8,149 bases of DNA from Lachnospiraceae bacterium UBA1760 (GTDB lineage: Bacteria > Bacillota > Clostridia > Lachnospirales > Lachnospiraceae): positions 1-8,149 of the forward strand of contig DCHE01000075.1 of the NCBI GenBank assembly GCA_002314775.1, read 5' to 3'. Shown here in pieces: positions 1 to 5,244 of this stretch. The number at the start of each line of letters is the position of its first letter. Position 1 is the first letter of the stretch. A program made the translations under genes and the position numbers. Below the pieces are notes generated by a model, which did no database searches, was not told the DNA's origin, and saw only the letters and a program-made list of their open reading frames with translations.

Positions 1-643
1 CAAGGAAGTTTACCATCTGGTTACAAAGCACTGAAAGATGTGCTGCAGGAGCAGATGTTATTTTACCATTTATTCCACCTAAGCCTTCTGTGATAAGCTG
101 CTTCAAAGACCAGCCTGCACAATATCCTGTGAGCATCGATAAATCGTGAATATGGATATCAGCATTTCTGTGAGCATCTGCAATTTCCTGATCATAAATT
201 TCTGATAACCAGTAATTCGCAGTAACTGCACCCGAATTAGAAAGAATAAGTCCGCCAACAGAATATGTAACTGTTGAGTTTTCTTTTACTCTCCAGTCCT
301 CAACCTTAACATAGCTGTTAACAACATCCTTATAATCGAGAATTGTAGATTTCATGTTTCGAATCTTCTCACGATTCTTACGATAAAGGATGTATGCCTT
401 AGCAACATCTGTATAACCGGCCTGTTCAAGAACTGTTTCAACAGAATCCTGAATATCTTCAACAGTAATCTGGCCGTCCTTAACCTTACTCTGGAAGTCA
501 GCTGTAACTCTCAGTGCAAGGAGATCAATCATATCGTTATTATATTGTTTCTCACATGCAGAAAAAGCCTTCATGATAGCATCATTTATCTTTGTCAGAT
601 TAAAATCAGCCACCTGGCCATCTCTCTTTACTACTTTGAACAT
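1..643 (-). CDS. nrdD: Anaerobic (class III) ribonucleoside-triphosphate reductase, N-terminal part, cut by the window edge
   Basis: The enzyme reduces ribonucleoside triphosphates to deoxy forms under anaerobiosis with a glycyl radical installed by NrdG. The frame is open from the ATG at 641-643 to the window edge (214 codons). Residues 1 to about 90 (starting MFKVVKRDGQVADFNLTKI) form an ATP-cone allosteric domain. The catalytic barrel then begins, with YSVGGLILSNSGAVTANYWL, HRNADIHIHDLSMLTGYCAG and WSLKQLITEGLGGINGKI, all typical of NrdD. The C-terminal glycyl-radical loop and zinc cysteines lie outside the window, so completeness cannot be judged. The start is supported by AAGGGGG at 654-660, ten bases upstream, and by the ATP-cone starting right at this Met. 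A promoter and NrdR-like boxes lie upstream. nrdG would be expected downstream, beyond the left edge. Confidence 0.95.
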   Translation of the reverse strand, partial: MFKVVKRDGQVADFNLTKINDAIMKAFSACEKQYNNDMIDLLALRVTADFQSKVKDGQITVEDIQDSVETVLEQAGYTDVAKAYILYRKNREKIRNMKSTILDYKDVVNSYVKVEDWRVKENSTVTYSVGGLILSNSGAVTANYWLSEIYDQEIADAHRNADIHIHDLSMLTGYCAGWSLKQLITEGLGGINGKITSAPAAHLSVLCNQMVNFL

Positions 644-698
644 CCCAAACGTTCCCCCTTCTAAAAAGCTGAATCGTACTCTTAATTAACAAAGGTTG

Positions 699-715
699 TT
701 GACCGCTTCGGTCAA
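699..715 (-). other. Hairpin in the nrdD 5' leader
   Basis: A perfect inverted repeat (TTGACCG, three-base loop, CGGTCAA) lies midway in the predicted leader of about 130 nt between the nrdD promoter and its start codon. On the minus strand it is followed by CAACCTTTG rather than a T-run, so it is not an obvious terminator in the nrdD direction. On the plus strand it is followed by GCATTTTT, but no plus-strand gene enters from the left. It could be a regulatory or stabilising leader structure. I recognise no known riboswitch class. Confidence 0.5.
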
Positions 716-780
716 GCATTTTTGCTCCCCAGCATTCACTTTGCAAACCAAGAGCCCCCTTATAAATCGACACTATTGTT

Positions 781-809
781 AGTATAGCATCACGTATATA
801 GGATGTCAA
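781..809 (-). promoter_or_regulatory. Sigma-A-type promoter of nrdD
   Basis: On the minus strand TTGACA (804-809) is followed by a 17-base spacer and TATACT (781-786): a consensus -35 and a five-of-six -10 at ideal spacing. Transcription would start near 774, leaving a leader of about 130 nt before the nrdD ATG. The promoter lies wholly between the TPR-lipoprotein gene and nrdD, so nrdD can be expressed alone. Confidence 0.8.
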
Positions 810-817
810 TTTTAAAA

Positions 818-833
818 ACACTAGATATTGGGT
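818..833. promoter_or_regulatory. NrdR-like box 1
   Basis: The 16-mer ACACTAGATATTGGGT matches the published NrdR-box pattern acaCwAtATaTwGtgt at 14 of 16 positions by my hand comparison. It lies just upstream of the nrdD -35 element. NrdR is the ATP-cone repressor of ribonucleotide reductase genes in many bacteria, which fits the gene it precedes. The binding role is inference from motif and position. Confidence 0.65.
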
Positions 834-858
834 TTACATAACTGATTATTTAAAAATA

Positions 859-874
859 GCACTAGATATGGTTA
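859..874. promoter_or_regulatory. NrdR-like box 2
   Basis: GCACTAGATATGGTTA matches the NrdR-box pattern at 11 of 16 positions and shares the identical ten bases CACTAGATAT with box 1. The two boxes start 41 bases apart, close to four helical turns, so they would face the same side of the DNA, as expected for tandem NrdR sites. It overlaps the stop codon (872-874) of the TPR-lipoprotein gene. It is weaker than box 1 if taken alone; the pairing raises the confidence. Confidence 0.5.
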
Positions 875-1933
875 GCGTGTGCTTAAGAAAACATTTTCAC
901 GAACAGCCGTTTTATCATCAGGATAGAGTGAAATATACTCTTTCATCTGATTTTTTGCCTCGTCAAAATTTCCAAGAAATTCATTTGCAACAATTCTGTT
1001 AAACATGAGAGTCTGCTTGTAAGAAACATCCTCAGACTGCAATCCAGCATCAAAAGCAGCCAGTGCTCCTTCATAATCCTTTTGCTTTGCCTTCAAAAGT
1101 CCAAGCTCGTTATATACAATAGCAGCTGTTTTGTTATTGGTCACAAACTCCTCATATAAAGCTGCAGCATATGCCGCATCATCAAGAGCCTCATATGTCT
1201 TTGCAAGATATACAATGCCCTCTTCTGTCTTCTTCGTTTCAGAAGACTCTTCAAAATAATTTCTTGCCTGAGTATAGTCCTCTAAGTAATAATTGAATAT
1301 ACCAAGTTCATAAGCCGATGGTTTCGAAACAGAAGCCACACCCGAATTAATATATCCCTTTGCATCACCATTGAAGCCATGGTCTGTAAGGTCCTTATAA
1401 ATGTTTATATATAGTTTCGAATTATCCTTATCAAGAGTAACAGCTGTATTGAAATCGTCCTTTGCATCATTTTCCTTGTCAAGATCAAGGTATACCTTTC
1501 CTCTCAAGTAATATGCCTGTGCATTGTTCTTATCAACCGCAATAATCGATGTATAAGTTTGTACAGCATCTTCAAGTCTTCCTGATTTATATTCAGCAAC
1601 TCCCATGTAGAAATTAATATCGTAATCAACCTTCTCGAGAATACCATTAGACTGACCTAAAGCAAGTGAAAAAGCATCCAGCGATTCATCATACTGACCA
1701 AGGCCTAACAGAGCCAGCCCCTCTCCTCTGTATACAAGCTTTTTATTTTCTTCAGGGTTAGTCTCCGCCGCCTTAAAGCTTGATAGAGCGTCACTGTAAT
1801 TCTGCTGTTCAAGTAAAGCGACTCCCTGCTCATAGCTTGAGAGTTCTTTTTCCTCGCCACAGCCCGAAAGGAGCTGTGCTGTCATGCAGAATGATGCCAA
1901 TATTTTAATTATCGATGTTCTATTGCTTTTCAT
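872..1933 (-). CDS. TPR-repeat lipoprotein
   Basis: A 353-residue exported lipoprotein. The N-terminus has basic residues, a hydrophobic stretch (about 8-22) and the lipobox LLSGC with Cys25 as the predicted lipidated residue, so the protein should be anchored on the outer face of the membrane. The rest is a run of tetratricopeptide helices: clear units start near residues 34 (YEQGVALLEQQNYSDALSSF), 68, 105 (FYMGVAEYKSGRLEDAVQTY), 140 (YYLRGKVYLDLDKENDAKDD), 210, 243 and 277 (ELGLLKAKQKDYEGALAAFD). TPRs bind proteins or peptides; no catalytic domain is seen, and the partner is unknown. The ATG lies inside the 3' end of the hydrolase gene (14-base overlap), with AAGGGAAAG upstream as ribosome site, which suggests translational coupling. 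No clear terminator follows, so some transcripts may continue into nrdD. Confidence 0.88.
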   Translation of the reverse strand: MKSNRTSIIKILASFCMTAQLLSGCGEEKELSSYEQGVALLEQQNYSDALSSFKAAETNPEENKKLVYRGEGLALLGLGQYDESLDAFSLALGQSNGILEKVDYDINFYMGVAEYKSGRLEDAVQTYTSIIAVDKNNAQAYYLRGKVYLDLDKENDAKDDFNTAVTLDKDNSKLYINIYKDLTDHGFNGDAKGYINSGVASVSKPSAYELGIFNYYLEDYTQARNYFEESSETKKTEEGIVYLAKTYEALDDAAYAAALYEEFVTNNKTAAIVYNELGLLKAKQKDYEGALAAFDAGLQSEDVSYKQTLMFNRIVANEFLGNFDEAKNQMKEYISLYPDDKTAVRENVFLSTR

Positions 1934-3095
1934 TTAACTTTCCCTTAATAAACTCGATTGTGTTGTCCTTTGCCTGAATTAGTGACTGTTCTGCTGAATG
2001 CATACCCTCTTTAGCACCTTCCTTAGCGAGTGTGCTTACAGATCCATTGAAAAGAGCAATAATACCCTTTATTTCTTCCTTAAAGGCATTATCTGTATTT
2101 CCCGCAACATTGACAAGCTGCTTCAGCGTTTTCCATTTATCCTCATTTAAATCATTCAGATTTGTAATACCAGCTTCACTTACTATTCCAAATATCCAAT
2201 CAGTAAGCTTACTCCATTTTTCATCATCCATTTCAGATGCCCACATTGATAGCACATCTGCCTGGAAACTCGAATAACCACTGATATGCTCAGCACGTCT
2301 GAAATCAAATCCATCAACAATCCAGTTATATGGGTTATGCTGCATTACACCTATTTTTTCACAGTCAACAACCTCATACTTCTCCATATTTCCCATCATG
2401 CCAACTACTGCAGCCTTTGGTACAAGCTTTGTAATCTTATTTGTAATTTTCTTATACTCTGAATTCTTTACAAGCTCGGTTCTGAAGCCAGGGCCGTCAT
2501 GAGAATATATATGGATAATTCTGTCTCTTATTTCATCAGAGCATGTCATAGCACTGTACACCGCCAGATTTCCACCCTTGGAATGGCCCCCCACATAAAA
2601 GTCTCCTTCTATTTTAACGGCCACCTTCTTAAGATATTCGAGTGAATACTTCTGAGCCGGAACCGGAGCCTTAAAGGTCATTGTAAGATCTTCCTTCCAG
2701 CCTACAACACTGTCATCTGTGCCCCTGAATACAACATAGTTGAAGCCACTGTTATCAGTTACTGTCATTGCAGAAAACTGTATATCAAGAATCTCATCTA
2801 TAACATCAATAAAATTATTTAAATATAAAGAGCCAAATCGTCTGCTGGCACATAATGCATCAAGGAACTTTCCATTTATCTCCGCATATCTTTCATCTCT
2901 GAAAAGAGTGGCTTTTTTTTCATGCTTATTAAGCTCTGAAATTCTTACCCCATCCTCATTTTTCGAAGGACCCGGGATTATCTCGTCAAATTTAAGGTAT
3001 GAAAGTTGCGACAGAACAAGACTGTCTACAACATTAAACTCCTTATCACTAAAAGTGTATTTTCCATTTTTTTGAGCATATTCGATAATATTCAT
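1920..3095 (-). CDS. Mbeg1-like (DUF2974) alpha/beta-hydrolase, lipase-like
   Basis: A 391-residue protein of the Mbeg1-like/DUF2974 family, related in fold to class 3 lipases; substrate unknown. Numbered from the chosen start, FRGTDD lies at 123-128 (the lipase-like FRGT motif). The nucleophile elbow GGHSKGGNLA puts the probable catalytic Ser at 172. Candidate acid and base are Asp200 (SHDGPGF) and His253 (MQHNPYNW). There is no signal peptide or membrane segment, so a cytoplasmic location is likely; the last 35 residues look helical and charged. An ATG eight codons upstream (3117-3119) has no ribosome site, whereas the ATG at 3093-3095 has GAGGAAGT four bases before it, so I use the latter. 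Its stop overlaps the start of the TPR-lipoprotein gene by 14 bases, so the two are probably co-translated and may work together. Confidence 0.88.
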   Translation of the reverse strand: MNIIEYAQKNGKYTFSDKEFNVVDSLVLSQLSYLKFDEIIPGPSKNEDGVRISELNKHEKKATLFRDERYAEINGKFLDALCASRRFGSLYLNNFIDVIDEILDIQFSAMTVTDNSGFNYVVFRGTDDSVVGWKEDLTMTFKAPVPAQKYSLEYLKKVAVKIEGDFYVGGHSKGGNLAVYSAMTCSDEIRDRIIHIYSHDGPGFRTELVKNSEYKKITNKITKLVPKAAVVGMMGNMEKYEVVDCEKIGVMQHNPYNWIVDGFDFRRAEHISGYSSFQADVLSMWASEMDDEKWSKLTDWIFGIVSEAGITNLNDLNEDKWKTLKQLVNVAGNTDNAFKEEIKGIIALFNGSVSTLAKEGAKEGMHSAEQSLIQAKDNTIEFIKGKLNEKQ

Positions 3096-3099
3096 ATTT

Positions 3100-3107
3100 A
3101 CTTCCTC
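3100..3107 (-). promoter_or_regulatory. Ribosome binding site that fixes the hydrolase start
   Basis: GAGGAAGT on the minus strand ends four bases before the ATG at 3093-3095. The alternative upstream ATG (3117-3119) is preceded by CTTAGAGAC with no purine-rich site at suitable spacing. This argues for the shorter, 391-residue product. Confidence 0.7.
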
Positions 3108-3140
3108 AAATGCAAACATGTCTCTAAGCCGACGAGCTCC

Positions 3141-3159
3141 CTGCGTTTTTCAAACGCAG
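3141..3159 (-). other. Hairpin in the leader of the hydrolase/TPR operon
   Basis: A perfect 8-bp stem with a three-base loop (CTGCGTTT / AAACGCAG) lies between the DUF3048 terminator and the hydrolase start. Neither strand has a T-run after it, so it does not look like a terminator. I found no convincing promoter between the terminator and the hydrolase gene, so the stem could sit in a read-through transcript or in the 5' leader of an unrecognised promoter. Its role is unknown. Confidence 0.45.
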
Positions 3160-3165
3160 CTATGT

Positions 3166-3199
3166 ACAGAAAAGGCCGAAAGGGTACTCCTTTCGGCCT
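3166..3199 (-). terminator. Rho-independent terminator after the DUF3048 gene
   Basis: An 11-bp perfect stem (AGGCCGAAAGG with CCTTTCGGCCT, loop of five bases, 3173-3199) is followed on the minus strand by TTTTCTGT. It starts 18 bases after the DUF3048 stop codon. The U-run is short (four T, then mixed), so some read-through into the hydrolase gene is possible. On the plus strand no T-run follows. Confidence 0.75.
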
Positions 3200-3216
3200 A
3201 AACTTACAAACAAGTA

Positions 3217-4335
3217 TTATTCAACAGTTAATCCTGAATAAGCGTCATCAGGAATAAGAGCAATATATGTCTTACCTGTGTTGATTGTGATTTCATTGCC
3301 GCTCTCATCATAGTATCTTGTAGCTGCGCAGTCATCTTCAGGCTTTGTCCATGTAATCTTGATTGCCTTACCCTTTGTGATATAGTAACCTTCACGACCT
3401 GAGTCCTTAGCATAGAACATCATATAACCGTTATCATCAAACTTAACGTATCTTGCGTTCTGAAGAATTACGTTATCAAATGCCATTGAAGCATTTCCGT
3501 TGCCTGCATCTACATATGATGAACCGTACTCGCCGTAAACATACTTCTGTGTAGCTTCATCATAATCAAGCACTGACTTGTTATGCTTGAAAGGAAGTGC
3601 AATGTGTGTTGCACTCTGTGCTGATGAATATGATGAAAGATCCTGAGGCTCTGTCTCACTTGCAAAATTGAAGTGAGGCTCATTCTTGTAATAGCTTGTG
3701 TATGTCTTAGATACGCTGCTGCCTGAGAAGTTCTTATCCATATCTCCTGGAAGTACGTATTCTGTATACTCTCTTGACTTACCATTATCTACACGTGAGA
3801 AAGTACCTGAGAAATGATCAACATAGTCATTTGCAAGATAATCATCAATGTAGAAAGGACCACCATCGTGACATACGATTGCATTCCATTCAGGTGCAAT
3901 TACAAGGTTTGTAGGACGTACAGAACGAACTGATCCGATCTGATCCATACTGTCATAGTCTTTGTAAAGACACATAAGTCTTGTAATACCGTCATTAAGT
4001 GTTGAGTTTGTCATTTCATATACGATATCAGCCTTTGATGTTCCATAATGTGGAAGTGCTGTCTTCTCATTATCTACCATAACAGCAATAGGTCTAATAT
4101 CCTTTAACGCTTCGTCAATCCATTCATTTGTAAGCTCTGAACGGTACATTCCTTCGCGTGATTCCTCTACAGGTGCTTCTGGCTCTGTAGTAATTGTTGG
4201 TGTTTCTGTTACTACCTGGATAGTTGGTGCTGGTGCACTTGACTTTTCCTCTTCCTTGTCCTTATCCTTACCACATCCAGCAAATGCTACTGCAGCTGTA
4301 AGTGTGAGAATAAGAAGTAAATTTCTTTTCTTCAT
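3217..4335 (-). CDS. YerB-like DUF3048 lipoprotein
   Basis: A 372-residue exported lipoprotein of the DUF3048 family, whose best known member is Bacillus subtilis YerB; the biochemical role of the family is not established as far as I know. The signal peptide is residues 1-20 with AFAGC as lipobox and Cys21 as lipidation site (Phe at -3 is a little unusual). A charged and then Pro/Thr/Glu-rich linker fills 22-60 and probably spans the cell wall. The DUF3048 domain follows with its characteristic RPIAVMVDN (81-89), GITRLMCLY (116-124) and IGSVRSVRP (133-141). The C-terminal DUF3048_C part has KAIKITWTKPED near 325. Length is normal for the family. GGAGGAAA lies 11 bases before the ATG. It has its own promoter (4411-4439) and terminator, so it is probably a single-gene unit. 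Confidence 0.92.
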   Translation of the reverse strand: MKKRNLLLILTLTAAVAFAGCGKDKDKEEEKSSAPAPTIQVVTETPTITTEPEAPVEESREGMYRSELTNEWIDEALKDIRPIAVMVDNEKTALPHYGTSKADIVYEMTNSTLNDGITRLMCLYKDYDSMDQIGSVRSVRPTNLVIAPEWNAIVCHDGGPFYIDDYLANDYVDHFSGTFSRVDNGKSREYTEYVLPGDMDKNFSGSSVSKTYTSYYKNEPHFNFASETEPQDLSSYSSAQSATHIALPFKHNKSVLDYDEATQKYVYGEYGSSYVDAGNGNASMAFDNVILQNARYVKFDDNGYMMFYAKDSGREGYYITKGKAIKITWTKPEDDCAATRYYDESGNEITINTGKTYIALIPDDAYSGLTVE

Positions 4336-4361
4336 GTATAATATTTCCTCCGTAAATCACA

Positions 4362-4378
4362 GAACCTGCTTTAGGTTC
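4362..4378 (-). other. Small hairpin in the DUF3048 leader
   Basis: GAACCT and AGGTTC flank a five-base loop, giving a 6-bp stem in the predicted leader of about 70 nt. It lies just upstream of the GGAGGAAA ribosome site. No T-run follows on the minus strand, so it is not a terminator. It may simply stabilise the 5' end. Confidence 0.3.
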
Positions 4379-4394
4379 CCCATTATTTTCCCCG

Positions 4395-4411
4395 TCTCAT
4401 CAACTATGAGA
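4395..4411. promoter_or_regulatory. Inverted repeat at the DUF3048 transcription start (possible operator)
   Basis: TCTCAT-CAACT-ATGAGA is a perfect 6-bp inverted repeat that touches the -10 element and covers the predicted transcription start near 4404. That position suits a repressor operator or a 5'-end stem-loop. It is short enough to be chance. Confidence 0.3.
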
Positions 4412-4439
4412 TTATATCACTATTCATAAGTACATTCAA
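4411..4439 (-). promoter_or_regulatory. Sigma-A-type promoter of the DUF3048 lipoprotein gene
   Basis: On the minus strand TTGAAT (4434-4439), a 17-base spacer and a perfect TATAAT (4411-4416) give a strong housekeeping promoter. The predicted start near 4404 leaves a leader of about 70 nt. The region between this promoter and the lepB stop (4440-4554) is AT-rich, and I see neither a gene nor a convincing terminator in it, so lepB transcripts may also read into this gene. Confidence 0.8.
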
Positions 4440-4554
4440 CCCACATATCGTTGATTTTGCGTTGTTTTTACTTATTTTAGGCCATATATTGTGCATTTTT
4501 GAATACAATTCAGTAAAATCAATTATTAATCTAAGCTATTTTGCGAAAGCTTTA

Positions 4555-5124
4555 TTAATACACCGGATTCGAATTCTCAATTGCTCCGATTCTTGGGAAG
4601 TATCTAAACATGGCCTTACCAAGAATTTTATCCTTATATACATATGTGTTCTGCCAGAATCTTGCATCTGCAGAGTAGTTTCTGTTGTCTCCCATCACAA
4701 AATAAGCCCCTTCAGGCACCTCATATGGTCCGAAGCTTCCTATCATCTCCTGGGCAATGTAAGGCTCATTTAATGGCTCCTCAGAATCATTTATGTAAAC
4801 CTTTCCATCGATTATCTCAACCTTTTCACCTGGAAGTCCAATAACTCGTTTAATAAACAGCTGTGTTTCATCATCCGGATATCTGAAAATAATTATATCT
4901 CCTCTTTCAGGATCATTATTTATATATGCCAGTCTGTTTCCGAACAGTCTATCTCCTGTCATAACGTTATTTTCCATCGATGCTGATGGAACTACTGCAT
5001 TAATAAGAAGGAATGTGTTGATAATCACTGCGAAAACTATGGCAAGCACAACAACCACAACCCATTCAGCTATTTCCTTCTTCCAGTCTATTTTCTCTTC
5101 CTTTAAATTATTATTTTCACCCAT
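4555..5124 (-). CDS. lepB: Signal peptidase I
   Basis: This membrane-bound serine/lysine protease removes signal peptides from secreted proteins outside the membrane. The 189-residue length is usual for Gram-positive type I signal peptidases. One N-terminal membrane segment (about 21-42) is followed by the catalytic box VPSASM with Ser49 as nucleophile, then RGDIIIFRYP (74-83) and IKRVIGLPGE with Lys92 as general base. Box E is GDNRNYSADAR (145-155). In box E the usual SxDSR reads SADAR, a single Ser-to-Ala change; the catalytic dyad is intact. GAGGAT lies about ten bases before the ATG. A possible extended -10 promoter (TGATATACA, minus strand, -10 at 5146-5151) lies close upstream but lacks a good -35. 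The MBOAT gene diverges from it. It would process many secreted proteins but not the two lipoproteins nearby, which need signal peptidase II. Confidence 0.95.
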   Translation of the reverse strand: MGENNNLKEEKIDWKKEIAEWVVVVVLAIVFAVIINTFLLINAVVPSASMENNVMTGDRLFGNRLAYINNDPERGDIIIFRYPDDETQLFIKRVIGLPGEKVEIIDGKVYINDSEEPLNEPYIAQEMIGSFGPYEVPEGAYFVMGDNRNYSADARFWQNTYVYKDKILGKAMFRYFPRIGAIENSNPVY

Positions 5125-5193
5125 ATTTTATTTATCCTCGCGCGTTGTATATCAGTTCTCCAAATCCTTTTCAGACTACATGATATACGCAAT

Positions 5194-5221
5194 TTTACAA
5201 TCCCACAAGACAAAAGATAAT
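5194..5221 (+). promoter_or_regulatory. Candidate promoter of the MBOAT gene
   Basis: TTTACA (5194-5199), a 16-base spacer and GATAAT (5216-5221) each match the consensus at five of six positions. The start would be near 5228, only about 17 bases before the ATG at 5245. A second overlapping choice, AAGACA (5207-5212), 17 bases, TATTAT (5230-5235), would give an almost leaderless transcript. The region is very AT-rich, so chance matches are likely. Confidence 0.5.
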
Positions 5222-5223
5222 TT

Positions 5224-5239
5224 TTGTATTATTATACAA
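5224..5239. promoter_or_regulatory. Inverted repeat at the predicted MBOAT transcription start
   Basis: TTGTAT-TATT-ATACAA is a perfect 6-bp inverted repeat directly downstream of the -10 candidate and six bases before the ATG. It could be an operator for a dimeric regulator or a weak stem at the 5' end. The low complexity of the region makes chance a real alternative. Confidence 0.3.
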
Positions 5240-5244
5240 GTATT

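Noticed and set aside
699..725. Plus-strand terminator made of the 699-715 hairpin and the following GCATTTTT
   Set aside because: No plus-strand gene lies to the left, the T-run is not directly adjacent to the stem, and the region is better explained as the nrdD leader.
606..821. 71-codon minus-strand frame overlapping the nrdD start and leader
   Set aside because: It overlaps the nrdD start in another frame, begins over the promoter itself, has no suitable ribosome site and shows no family features.
3096..3119. Upstream ATG (3117-3119) as the hydrolase start
   Set aside because: No Shine-Dalgarno sequence precedes it, while the ATG at 3093-3095 has GAGGAAGT at good spacing; the eight extra residues actually encode that ribosome site.
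3096..3200. Cyclic-di-GMP or another known riboswitch between the DUF3048 and hydrolase genes
   Set aside because: I compared the strand by eye with the GEMM core and other common riboswitch cores and found no matching conserved segments; only two simple stems are visible.
3006..3257. 83-codon plus-strand frame across the hydrolase start, the hairpin and the terminator
   Set aside because: It crosses a well supported terminator and two genes on the other strand, and the product has no recognisable features.
4462..4773. 103-codon plus-strand frame antisense to the lepB 3' end
   Set aside because: Two thirds of it is antisense to the conserved lepB coding sequence, there is no ribosome site, and the Cys/His/Ile-rich product looks like a shadow.
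5224..5244. TTG at 5224 as the start of the MBOAT protein (adds MYYYTSI)
   Set aside because: No ribosome site precedes it, it lies within or before the predicted transcription start, and family members begin close to the ATG at 5245.
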